Below are positions 46,743 through 57,240 of a stretch of 64,000 nt of DNA, in pieces. Every line of letters begins with the position of its first letter. The stretch's first letter is position 1. Under the pieces are notes generated by a model. The model was not told the origin of the DNA and did not search any database. It saw nothing but the letters and a program-made list of their open reading frames with translations. A program made the position numbers and the translations under genes. The stretch is from contig NC_084807.1 of assembly GCF_963583255.1 (NCBI RefSeq), positions 27,292,381 through 27,356,380 of the forward strand. Reading direction: 5' to 3'. The DNA comes from Pyrus communis. Lineage: Eukaryota > Streptophyta > Magnoliopsida > Rosales > Rosaceae.

Positions 46743-47700
46743 GGCTAAATAGTCAAAATGGTTCATGCGATATGCATACTACATCACTTTAGTCCCTGAA
46801 ATTGAAAATTAATAGAAATGGTCATTGATATTGTCCACCATCCAACATTTTGGTCCTTCCTTAAAAACTCTTTAGGCAATTTTCAAAGCTTTGTAACTCG
46901 ATCGTTTCTTGACCAAATTTGACCCATAATATATCAAAATGAAGATACGAAGGTGTGGAACAAGATTATACCTATTTGGAAGCCCAATGGTTACCGGAGA
47001 TGGGTGTAAAATAGCCTCAAAGTTGACTGATCCGCGAAAAAATTGGAAAACTCACTGGAAAATGCGTAAACTTTAAACGTTCATAACTTCTTCAATACTC
47101 AACTAAATCGAGTGATTCAAAAACGAAAAGCATACTTCTTGACGAGACGAAGAGAATGATACCTTTATTGATGGCTAATTCACCATCGTAAAACGGCTTG
47201 AAAGTGGCTAACCATTTTTGAGTTAGCCACTTTCAGGTCATTTTCCGGCCAAACCACGGTCAATTAGCCATAAATAAAGACAATATTCTCTTCATCTCGT
47301 CGATAAGTATGATTTTTATTTTTAAATCACTTGATTTCGTTGAGTATTGAAGAAGTTATGAATGTTTAAAGTTTACCCAGTTTCCTGCGAATTTTCTAGT
47401 TTTTCCACAGACCAGTCAACTTTGAGGCTATTTTCCGGCCATCTCCGGCAATCATTGGGCTTCCAAATAGTTATAATCTTGTTCTAAAATTTCCTATCTT
47501 CATTTTGATATATTATAGGTCAAATTTGATTAAGAAAATATTGAGTTACGATGCTTTGAAAATTGCACAAAGAGTTTTTAACGGAATGATCAAAATGATA
47601 GATGGTGGACAAACTCAGGGACCATTTCTATTGATTTTCAATCTCAATGACCAAAGTGATGTGTTATGCATATCTCAAAGACCATTTTGGCTATTTAGCC
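46743..47700. mobile_element. 958-bp foldback (long-hairpin) transposon
   Basis: The two halves are inverted copies of each other along almost their whole length of about 470 bp. The left end GGCTAAATAGTCAAAATGG pairs with the right end CCATTTTGGCTATTTAGCC, and the arms meet near 47220 in 'gtggctaaccatttttgagt'. The flanks ttcagtaat (46734-46742) and ttcaataat (47701-47709) are a 9-bp target duplication with one change, which points to the Mutator superfamily. A transcript would fold into a very long hairpin. The short frame near 47505 is arm sequence and is not a gene. Confidence 0.82.
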
Positions 47701-47709
47701 TTCAATAAT

Positions 47710-48441
47710 TTATTCTCAGTGAACTTGGAACTCACGAATTTGTGTTTGTTCGACATAATTCCAAGTTTACAGAGAAGGAATTGTCACAAACCATCTCACT
47801 GGCAATTACTGAGCCCAGTTGAAACTTACATGTGGAGCTCGAATGATACATAAACAAAACAAAAACCCTTGTTTCTGTCAAAATCCAAAACTCCAGAATT
47901 TCTCTCCCTTCATTTCTTATCATATTGGTGATCTTGATCATAATGTTTGAGTATTTCTTGGTCTGCCTTCATTTTTATCATATTATTTTTAGCCGTTAGA
48001 TCTTTCACCCAACAATCAAAATTTAACGACTCAAATCCCGGTATGTAAAATACACCTGAACATAAAAGAATTTTCGCTGTTAATCAAGGATGAACCGCCT
48101 GTTGGTTTTATGTTTTTTTTTCTTTCTAACTGTTGGTTTTATGTTTAGTTAAACTGAAATGACTGCCTACATATATGGAGTCATGCAATATTCACACACA
48201 GAAACTTGCAAGAGGTAGCATATACAAACTAGATAATTTGGCATTAATTTTGCTAAACTCGTGTAATTGACTTCGGTAATAGAAAACTTGGAATGTCATC
48301 AACCTATGTACTATACATTATAAATACAAAAAAAATACAAAAGGAATATATTATACAATCCAACTATGAATCAAAACTAGTCCGGTTTATGTATAGTGAA
48401 TCTCATCTGCCATCAAGTGAAAGCAGATTGGTGCCATCAAG
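47710..48441. other. Spacer between the foldback element and CLE gene 1
   Basis: AT-rich, with a short duplicated phrase 'ctgttggttttatgttt' at about 48101-48145. It includes the CLE 3' region. No gene is seen. Confidence 0.4.
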
Positions 48442-48696
48442 TTAATTGTGAAGCGGATTTGGTCCTCCAGGAACAAGCCTGTGCGAAACTGCATGGATCG
48501 GGTTGATCTTGTTCTTCATCGTCGACTCCATAGATTTTAGGAACATAGGAAAATACTTGCTGTATATCAACTTCTGTTCTGTATCTCCGTTAGAAGCTTG
48601 AGTAGTAGTAGTTATCGGTCGACAGCTGCAAATTTGAATCACTGCTACCAGAAGAATGACAACTAAAATTGGGATTATGGGCTTTTGAACTTTCAT
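48442..48696 (-). CDS. CLE signalling peptide precursor (copy 1)
   Basis: A single-exon prepropeptide of 84 residues. A hydrophobic signal peptide covers about residues 5-25 (IIPILVVILLVAVIQICS), a variable linker follows, and the C terminus is the CLE dodecapeptide RLVPGGPNPLHN (73-84) ending directly at the stop codon. CLE peptides are secreted, trimmed and hydroxylated at the prolines, and bind CLV1/BAM-type LRR receptor kinases to control meristem, vascular or root cell fate. The peptide is closest to the CLE14 type among those I know, but the subfamily is not certain. The Met at 48696 is chosen because the signal peptide follows. An upstream Met in frame at 48804 would put 36 residues before it. 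Confidence 0.88.
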   Translation of the reverse strand: MKVQKPIIPILVVILLVAVIQICSCRPITTTTQASNGDTEQKLIYSKYFPMFLKSMESTMKNKINPIHAVSHRLVPGGPNPLHN

Positions 48697-48776
48697 GGTT
48701 TGTCTGATAAGAAAAGCAGAAGAGATATGTGGTGGTTTGCAGTGTTGGTGTTTGTCAACAAATCCTTTACACTGCT

Positions 48777-48790
48777 CTATAAATAAAGGA
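48777..48790 (-). promoter_or_regulatory. Possible TATA box of CLE gene 1
   Basis: The minus strand reads CCTTTATTTATAGAGC about 85-95 bp upstream of the chosen start codon. This supports the Met at 48696, because the alternative at 48804 would lie upstream of the TATA. Confidence 0.4.
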
Positions 48791-48899
48791 GCACGTTTAT
48801 CCACGTTTATCCAATTGACAAAAGTCGACTTTGCAGGAAGTCACTTTCTGCAATGTAATTGTAAGCTGGCCACTTGTAGCTCCTATATATGTTAACAGG

Positions 48900-50120
48900 C
48901 ACCGTTGACTTATCCCCCAAGCTACAACTTTGTTTTAAGAAAATAAATTAGATGGAACTGCAAGCATAGCAATCAATCGTTCTATGGTGAAATTTTCCTT
49001 CTCTTTTCCTTCGGGAATCGATTGAATTATGCAACTGGTGTAGACCGTAGAATTACATAATCCTTTTTTATTTCCAGAGACATGATGGCTATACTTTGTC
49101 TCTAGGAGGAATTTGTGGGACAGATGCGTTAAAAATTTCAATCCATTAGGACTTTTTGTTGTCACGATTGCATTATTTTAAATACAGATGATGAATTTTG
49201 ACTGCTTTTTCGCGTGAATACGACGTGCAAGACGTGTAATTCATGCATTGCAGCATAAATTTGACAAAAATAAAACGCTTACTTACTGTAACATTGCAGA
49301 CAAATTCATGGTGTCAGCAAGCAGGTTGCTTATAAAAAATGACACTGAGATAATGAGATTGGTCCATGGAAAAACAAAATCGGTTGACATTTCTGTTTGT
49401 TTGCTTATGTATAAGATACGACCTAATCCATTTTTTTTAAAATGTTTATACATTTTCTTAATCAAAATTTGCAGCAATTGACTAAACACGGTTGCATTAT
49501 TCACGATGTAAGAAAAAAAAATGAGAAGTTTGAAATTACGAGGCCGGCGGTATGAAGTTTGGAATCTTGACCAAACTTGAAGAAATAAAATTGATCATGT
49601 AATCTGATGGCGAAAGTGGATCTGTCGATAAACGTCTTGACCTGGTTTTTTCTCAGCTCTTTGACTAAGAACACCGGCAATCAGGTGACTTTGAGATTCA
49701 TTCATTCATCCATTGTTTTCCAGTCTGTTCTATAGCGCATAATCGAACGATCATCCAAAAATCGAGAAGTGTAGTGATTCAGCGGAGTGGTTCCGCTTTG
49801 ATTAGTTCCGAAGTTCATCGTGTTGTTCAAACTAAAAACCAACGCATTGGATGTACTCAGCTTAATTTCTGATCTATATATGCACCGAGTATGATGCAAA
49901 CAAAATCATTAGACATTCAAAAAAAAGGAATCAATTACTTTACATCTTCGATTTACAAAATTATAACACAATAATGCGATAAATTTAACGACTAATTGGT
50001 TCGATGAAAGAACAGAAGAGAGAAGAAAGTTTCCTTAAAATCTACAGCAGGAAGCTGATTTTTTGAGCTTTCCTTGTTCTTTCCAAGAACCAAGTGTATG
50101 ATCTGTAACATAAAATTCAC
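48900..50120. other. Spacer between the two CLE genes
   Basis: AT-rich with no supported gene. Short frames at 49248-49504 overlap on both strands. No third CLE motif was found by eye on either strand. Confidence 0.4.
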
Positions 50121-50390
50121 TCAGTTGTGAAGTGGATTTGGTCCTCCGGGGACAGCTTTGTGAGCAACAACATTTATTCCGTTCATCTTCTTGTATCCAA
50201 ATCCTGCAGAAGAATGAGAACCGGCACCAAGGCGCCGTGCAAAGAGAGACGAAAACTTGACTCTTAGTCTTGATTCCGAATCCTTGCTGCCCTGCCAGGA
50301 CCAGGTGATGCGCCGGCAACTCGAATCATGAGCTAGTGCTAGAATCACAACAAAGAGCATAATCACAGGAGAGAGTCTACAAATTCTCAT
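50121..50390 (-). CDS. CLE signalling peptide precursor (copy 2)
   Basis: A single-exon prepropeptide of 89 residues in the same orientation as copy 1, about 1.4 kb away. The signal peptide covers about residues 7-25 (SPVIMLFVVILALAHDSS), the linker is basic, and the end is KAVPGGPNPLHN (78-89). The last ten residues are identical to copy 1, while position 1 is Lys instead of the near-invariant Arg and position 2 is Ala. The linkers are not alike, so the pair is an old tandem duplication or convergent. It should be secreted and perceived by an LRR receptor kinase. The substitution at position 1 may alter receptor choice. Confidence 0.86.
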   Translation of the reverse strand: MRICRLSPVIMLFVVILALAHDSSCRRITWSWQGSKDSESRLRVKFSSLFARRLGAGSHSSAGFGYKKMNGINVVAHKAVPGGPNPLHN

Positions 50391-50399
50391 GACTCCAAA

Positions 50400-51106
50400 A
50401 ACTTAGCTACAAGGCTTGAACCCAAAGGATTAATCTATAAGAAATTAGGCATCCTTTTGAATTGTTTTTTTTTTTTTTTTTATTTGGTAGGAAAAGATGA
50501 GGCAGCCACTGGTATGATAGAAGCCAAAACTAACAATCAATCAATCATATATATATTTATGAGAATGCTTGAACACTCATTTTCTAATCATTATTAGGGC
50601 TCAAGGAAAAAACCAAATGAAAATAAATAGATAATCCAATGAGAAAAGACAACACATTAAACCAAGAAGCTAAGCATTTGATAGAAGCAAGCTAGCTGAT
50701 TTGTTTGATGTTGAGATATCGGGAGGGAAACGTATTGTTTTAGTACTGCATAAGAATTTTAACAGTGGTATGAAGAAACAAGATCTGCTTTATAACTAGT
50801 TGTACCCAATTATGTGTCCACGTGATAAGAGAAATAGATAACTGCTGAAGCTTGAATCCCCTCGTTATAAAGGCAAGTCAACAAATTGCAGTAGCTAAGG
50901 GACCAGGGCATTTAATCAATTGTACACCATTTTATATATAGTACAGTTAAAAGATATGACAATAGTCAGAAACTTCAACTGCCAGCAGTAGACAGTGAAA
51001 GGTGATTGTGGTCCAAAAATGAAAGGACTGGGATCCTGGATTGGTAATTTTTGGTTTTCAGTGAGAAAAACAGAGAGTACGAACGTGAAATGCACATCCA
51101 GAGCTA
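50400..51106. other. Spacer upstream of CLE gene 2
   Basis: It has a T run near 50467-50481 and short (AT)n. It includes the CLE copy 2 promoter. No gene is seen. Confidence 0.4.
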
Positions 51107-51115
51107 GAAAGAAAA

Positions 51116-51311
51116 GGAGGCAGATTGTCTGCCCTTTGTTTGGTGGCCTTTCCCATCCTGCGGTCACGGTTAAGCCACGTCAACATTTTATATTGATTTT
51201 TTTTTTTATAGAGATAATATGACAAAAGGCAATAGAAATATAAAATGTTGACGTGGCTTAACCGTGACCACACAAATAGGAGATGATGAGAAGGGCAGAC
51301 AATCTGCCTCC
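51116..51311. mobile_element. 196-bp Mutator-type MITE with perfect 9-bp target duplication
   Basis: Ends GGAGGCAGATTGTCTGCCCTT (left) and its complement (51291-51311) are joined to inner inverted arms 'ggtcacggttaagccacgtc'/'gacgtggcttaaccgtgacc' around an AT loop. The flanks are GAAAGAAAA at 51107-51115 and 51312-51320, a perfect 9-bp duplication. The arms differ in the middle third. Mobile elements with a G-starting end and a 9-bp duplication belong to the Mutator superfamily. Confidence 0.88.
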
Positions 51312-51320
51312 GAAAGAAAA

Positions 51321-52243
51321 TGCCTGCACAATGAAAAATCTGAAAAAAAAAAAAGAAAAAAAAAACTGTCCTCAGATTGAAGATCAGAAAAACAACTTTT
51401 GATGGAAGTAGCTTATGCTTGCTTCAACAGGGACACCGATTTTCGTGTGCCATGAGAAGTGGAAAACTTGGAAACAGTAGGCACATAACATGTTTCTCCT
51501 ACCTTGAGACATCGAAATCCATATCTAATCGTGATTGGATTCTATGTTCCAGAGGGATGCGAAAGACGGGACCATGAGATAAAAAGATACTAGGCATATG
51601 GTTTCTTATGGGTGGCTTGTCGTGCCGTTAGGGTAATGCGTTGTATGTTCGAGTCGTGGTGCCGGTAGGGTAATGCATTGCCGTGCCGGAAGGAGAGTCT
51701 TTCCTCAAAAGGACAAGGTGCTAGAGTGACAACCAACAATCTTAGATTGAATAATCAGTGTCATTGTATGACGTGAAATGTGGGCAGCCCAATTCCTCCG
51801 GGCCATAAGCTATTTTGCCAAATGACTCGAACCCTAAAGACATGCTTATCTCTCGAGAAGATATTCGACAGAGCTATCTAACTAGAAAAGCTCTCAAACC
51901 GCAAGAGGGCAGATGAACCAAAACATAAGTAGTTTCTAATCTTTTGAAAGAGATGACGGGCTTGGAGCACCCCCACAGAATCTCCCTAGCAAAAGTAATA
52001 GGGCAGAATACTAATTTCGTATGTACGAATCATCTAAATATAATTCCTTAACCGCACAAAGGACTCACAGAAGTCGAAGATTGATGATTTATTACACCAC
52101 AACTTAAGCATCCACGAAAATCTGATTATAACAGGAGTATCCTAGGCTATGAAAGCAGTAACTTATGCTTGCACAAGATTCACCAAATATGCAGCAGCCA
52201 AACCCCAGCTTCGATAGTACCTAAATGGTTTTGGGATTTGCAA
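51321..52243. other. Spacer downstream of MSBP1
   Basis: At 51600-51700 the phrases 'gtagggtaatgc' and 'ttcgagtcgtggtgccgg' recur and could belong to a SINE, but A and B boxes are not clear enough. The last about 150 bases are probably the MSBP1 3' untranslated region. No gene is seen. Confidence 0.4.
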
Positions 52244-53777
52244 TTACTCTGGTTCAGCTTCAGCACTGGATGAGGTTTCCTCAGATTTAACAGCTGGACT
52301 ATCGGATGGAATATCTTCAGCAGGCTTAGTAGCTTCTTGATCAGCGGCTGTAGCGGTTTCACCAGTGGATTCTCCTTCAGTTCCCGGAGCTGTGCTCTTA
52401 ATGGATCCAACCTTGACATACTTGCTCATGAACTTGTATTCCCAATCCTGCAAGGCCTCGAGCTCGAATGGACCAAGACCCGAGATATCACCAGTCAGAT
52501 CTTTGTCTTCAAAAGACATTTTAGCAAGAGCTCGGCTAGCATCTTTGCCTGCGAACAGAGCATACGGCCCACCAGGTCCATAAAACATCCTGCAATGATG
52601 ATTCAAAAGTAAATAAATTTGGATCCGTGGAGAGAAGACAACATTAGACAAAGTACTCGTAGTTACGGAACTATTTGTTTCACATCACTTATAATGACAT
52701 GGATGATTAAGCAAGAGCTCACAAAGTGTATGCTACATTCATGCAAAGCCATCTGATCTCACTCAACAAGTTGTTCTCGGACGAAACACCCTTAACCCTC
52801 AAGAGGAACTTCGTTATAAACTATGAAATAACCGTACAAAAACCATTTCCAAAGAAAAGACTAAATGAAAGCATGCACAGAAAGAGCTGGAAAACGTAAA
52901 AACTTTGGGTAAGAAACAATTCCAAACACTTCTAATTTGCGACAACAGAACCCTTCATCCCTTAAGCCAACACTCCTCGAAAATACACGATGAGCTTGGA
53001 AGATATTACTTTTGATCAATCCCATTGTAAGTAATGAAAATCACATTGTTAATGCTACATTAAGATCAGCCAACATAAAACTTCAAAATTCCATGATCTT
53101 AAAAGCTGGAATTATATTATTTCAAACACAATATTCCAGATGTCCAAAGGTTTAACTTTTAAGTGAACCCAATGCCGATGGATTACAAATCCACAAAACA
53201 TCGAAAATTATGCCGGAATTTTCACAAACCCAGAAGCTAAAATTACAACATAACAAGATAATCAGTAGCTGATGAGATAAAAACAATATACAATTAACAA
53301 TCCAGAAGCTAAATTATTCATACACTTCGAAGCTAAAACACCCGTTGACCACAAAATTACATGCAAAGATATAACTTTAAGCATAAATATCAAAACCCCA
53401 GAAACCAAAAACTAAAACCCAAAATTAAAATTAAAATTAAAATTAATAAAAAAATATATATCCAATTGGTACCTGCCCTGTGACACGTCATAGATCTGAC
53501 CCTTGATAGCCATGAGCAAAGGCTTCTTGGCATCGGAGCCGTCGTACTGCTTCAATTCGTCTTCGGTGATCTCGCCAAGCTGGACAGGAGGCGGGAGAGG
53601 CTGCATCTCCTCCATGTTCCTGTCCAACTGACGGTGGTTGTGGGACGACCCGAACAGCCCCGACGCCACGTGGTAGACGGCCACGAGGAGAGCTAGGATA
53701 GTGAAGAAGGTCGCCGGAGAGAGGCCCGTGTAGGCCACGATCGCCTCTTTCAGTGTTTCCCACAGTTGCAGAGCCAT
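52244..53777 (-). CDS. MSBP1: Membrane steroid-binding protein (MAPR family), MSBP1 type
   Basis: Two exons, 53473-53777 and 52244-52589, give 216 residues. A single transmembrane helix (about 21-43, FFTILALLVAVYHVASGLF) is followed by an acidic linker and a cytochrome b5-like heme/steroid-binding domain (about 72-170) with ITEDELKQYDG, KPLLMAIKGQIYDVS, MFYGPGGPYALFAGKDASRA and LTGDISGLGPFE. The C-terminal tail is acidic and low in complexity. The intron falls inside the domain at a codon for Arg, phase 2. MAPR proteins bind progesterone-like steroids and heme; in Arabidopsis MSBP1 modulates BAK1/BR signalling and also scaffolds lignin P450 enzymes at the endoplasmic reticulum. It is the sixth member of the collinear block. 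Confidence 0.9.
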
Positions 53778-54529
53778 TTTTGGGATTTTAGAGAGAGAAA
53801 GTGGGATGGGGGAGAGAGAGTGAAAAGGCGATGAGATTTTTATCAACTCGGAGTTAGAAAAAGGTTGGGCGTGACTAAGTAACGTTATTTTGGGTTTTTT
53901 TAGTCTTAATTGGTCCCCCTGGTCCCACAACCACCACACCCACCAACTTAACTTTTCCTTCTTTTTTTTTTTTCTTTTTTTTTTTCTGTTTTATTTTCTT
54001 TCTTCAATTTTAATTTGTTGTTTAGGACCTTACTTCTAATTTACCTCTCTCAAGTATACTCTTAAGAATAGTTAATTACACTTTTCCCCCTGAAATTTGT
54101 GGCATGTAAATATTCGGTCTCTATGTTAAGATATTTGCAAAAGCAGCTTTAATAATCACAAATTGTTACATTATTATTATTATGGTGTAGAGATGGAAAT
54201 ATTACATGGACGCATGCTTTTGATGCACTTCTGACACATGTTCTGTGACTCATTTCATTGAGGCACATTTTGACTCGCTTTAATCGTCTATTGTGAGGTT
54301 TAGCTTATTTACTATCTCTTAATGTAGATAATATTGTTTGTTCAAAAAAACAAAACATTAAAAACAAAAATAGAGAATATGGACCAAATTTAATGTATAG
54401 CCGCAGCCTGTAGCCTAACACGTGAAAATTGAAAGAATCAATCAAGTTTGGTTTGCTATACCAGAACAAGACTCGACATTATTATATTTTTGTCTATCGC
54501 ATACAATATAACCCATCTTCTTTGATTAA
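53778..54529. other. Spacer between MSBP1 5' end and F-box 3' end
   Basis: It contains the MSBP1 leader with a GA-rich stretch at about 53790-53820, T-rich tracts at 53955-53990, and AT-rich sequence. No gene is seen. Confidence 0.4.
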
Positions 54530-55771
54530 TCAAACTGCAAGTGATTTCACCTCATCTTCTTTCCACAACCCTTCTTCGTATCTATACCACCTCACGATCC
54601 CCTCGTCGTTTCTGTTCCTCATGCACATGACGCACGACGAGTCGTCGTCCTGCATGTGCATGCATGTTATAAATCTTCGTAACCTCGAAGCCTTGTGAAC
54701 AACGGATCGATCAAGCTCTCTAACAATTACAACATCCTGACCGCGCTGAGGGATTTCAGCCAAAACAAGGCAATGCGATACATTGAGAACTTGCAGGTTC
54801 TGCAGACCGTCTAGCATCGTGGTTAAAGCTTCCTTCACGAACATTGAGCATCGAAGGCTTAAAACCTTGAGGTTTGGAAGATATTTAACTAGTTCTAAAG
54901 CCAAGTTACATGTCGGATTCCTGGCGCCTATCAATTTTAGCTCACTGAAAATTTTGCAGTTGTTTGAAATCGCCTTTAAGAGGAAGAGAAACTCGGTCCA
55001 TTCTATGTTCCCTATTGTCAGGGATTCAAGGCCTTTCCAACAGCCGATGGCCTTGCGGATACCATTAATCTCTATTTTGTTCCAGGATGGCATGACTAGT
55101 CGCTTCAGATTTGGGCACCTGCGATCGAATCAACACAAAAAGTTAGTCATTAAGCCCCCGTTGGAGACTACTTCTTCGGAAAGTGTTCATAATATAAGCC
55201 GTTTTGCTATAATTAATTTTGTTAGAAACACGGTGAAGTTAGGCAGGTGCTTCTCTAAAAAGTAGTTTTTGTCAATGGTCGCGATCAAAAAAGTGTTCCT
55301 TAGAAAAAAGTCTCGAACAAGTTTCAAATACTTAAGGTACCTTTCAGCGGTGTAGATGAAGAGATCATTGGGAACATATAACTGGAGATTAAAAATCAAC
55401 GTGGTTATGTTCCTCTGGCTGAGACTCAGAGAAATCTTCAAGGCACGACTCAGTGCCATCTCGGAACGGCTGCAAACATAAACATAAGGTTTATCCAGGG
55501 TTTTGATGAAGTGTGATTTCATCGTCGACAAATCAAGTGTGTTCCAAAGCCGAGGATCACACAGCGTCGAACGCCACTTCTTGCAAACGGCACTACAGTT
55601 AACCTTTCCTTTGGCGGAAGATGAATCATCAGATTCAGAGGTGTTGTCAAAGCAGTCTAAAATCTTCCACAATATGTCAGCACTCAGGTCTTCCCATCTT
55701 CCCAAAGTCATAGGCGAGTTATCGCATGCCATTGTTCCTCGAATTTTCTTTTTCGTTTCTTGATCTTCCAT
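54530..55771 (-). CDS. F-box/LRR-repeat protein (At3g48880-like)
   Basis: Two exons, 55341-55771 and 54530-55118, joined in phase 2 at an Arg codon, give 339 residues. An N-terminal F-box (about 22-66) reads GRWEDLSADILWKILDCF, then VCKKWRSTLCDPRLWNTLDL. LRRs follow: CPNLKRLVMPSWNKI, GCWKGLESLTIGN, YLPNLKVLSLRC, LDGLQNLQVLNVSHC. The end has RNDEGIVRWYRYEEGLWKED. F-box proteins join SKP1-CUL1 ubiquitin ligases and choose the target through the LRRs. The substrate is unknown. A broken relative lies directly to the right, in the same orientation. Start choice: the first Met, though Met14 (MACDNSP) is possible. Confidence 0.82.
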
Positions 55772-56520
55772 TCAAGCTTTAGTCTTATAATTTTTAATTA
55801 ATCAGACGGTTAAGTTGTTAATCTGTGTGTTAGCGATATTGTGGGAGCCGGGAAGTTCTTGATGTTGAGTTGTATACGGTCAATTTGTTGGTGGGGGTTA
55901 AGATACTTAAGATGAATATTATATATTTATATATAAATATATATTACACATACATACATATATAGAATATTGAACAGAAGCCAAATTCCAATTCCAACGG
56001 GAGGAGGAATTAGCTTTCCTGTAACGGTATGTAATTACCAGACCTAACAGAATAGTAAACATAATAACAATAGAAGTATAGAAATAGCTTAACGCACAAG
56101 GAACAGTAAGCCCACGACTGATACCAGGCATAGACTATAGGCTTGAGACTTTTTTCGTTTTTCGAACGATAATCCAAATTATAAAAGGAGGAGGATTCGA
56201 TTTTCGGTGCAGAGAGGTGAGCATAGTGGTCGAGCCAATTGGGCCACGCTTATGTCTACTTAGGCTCATACTTTAGAGTAAAGAAAGAAAAGTAAGCATA
56301 GTATGTACATTAACACATATTAGTCAGAAGAAGAAAAACACACACTTCAACAAGTAGTCTTATATGTCTATGGAGAGGAGACGGAGTTTTAATCGTTGAC
56401 GAGGAAATACAGCCATCAAAGGGGTAAGACGATTATAAAAGCGAGCTATAGTTTCTAACCCACACTAAAAGTTACAGTCTCATTCTCTTGCCGTAATCAA
56501 CAAGCTAGAGAGCTCACCAC
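55772..56520. other. Spacer between F-box gene and pseudogene
   Basis: It carries the F-box promoter and short (TATA)n near 55920-55970. No gene is seen. Confidence 0.4.
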
Positions 56521-56841
56521 ATCTTCTTTCCTTAGCCCTTCTTCATACTAATACCACCTCACGAGTCCGTCGTCGTTTTTGGTCCCTTGGCACATCATGC
56601 AAGAGTCCTGCATGCATATTAAAAATCTTCGCAACCGAGAGGCCTTCTCGAGAATAAGCGGATCGAGTTCTCTAACCAGTCTCCTAGTTGCAGGAGGCGG
56701 AGGGGCTTCAATTAGAAGGCAATGTGAGATGTTGAGAACTTCTAGGTGTTTTAGGCCATCCAAGGTCGTGATCAAATCATCCTCTAAGAGCAACTCCAGC
56801 GTTGGAGCCCTCCCCCCAGTCAATGTGCACTATTCAATCCA

Positions 56842-56899
56842 CCTAATGAACAGTAATTGTCCTTAATGAACAGTAATTGTCCTTAATGAACAGTAAATA
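56842..56899. repeat. 20-bp tandem repeat, about 2.8 copies
   Basis: The unit 'taatgaacagtaattgtcct' is repeated in direct order inside the transposon at 56791-58054. Confidence 0.85.
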
Positions 56900-56987
56900 G
56901 CTCTGGCAATAGAATTTGCATCTCCACCGTTACACTTCAATAGCCCTGGCAATAAGTAATAAAATATTAGTATTTTTATTTATTTAT

Positions 56988-57240
56988 AAAATAATACAAA
57001 ATAATTTTAATTGTAATATCGGATAAGATTTTTAATCGTTCTCGTTGCGCCACGTGTCATTATCCGAAGTATTATTAAATAATACAAAATAATTTTATTT
57101 GTAATTTCGGATAAGATTTTTAATCGTTGTCGTTACGCCACTTGTCATAAAATCCGAAAAGACAATTATTGGGGATGGATTTCCGATAAATTTTTTAATC
57201 GTACTCGTTATGCCACGTGTCATTAATAAGCTAGTACACA
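56988..57240. repeat. Tandem repeat of about 89 bp, two to three copies
   Basis: The unit runs 'aaataatacaaaataatttt', 'ggataagatttttaatcgtt', 'cgccacgtgtcattatccg'. The first two copies (from 56988 and 57077) are similar and the third is diverged. Each copy contains a CACGTG-like or CACTTG motif. Confidence 0.75.

Noticed and set aside
51600..51700. Possible tRNA gene or SINE (phrases 'ttcgagtcgtgg', 'gtagggtaatgc')
   Set aside because: A cloverleaf cannot be formed and the A box is missing; at most a diverged SINE piece.
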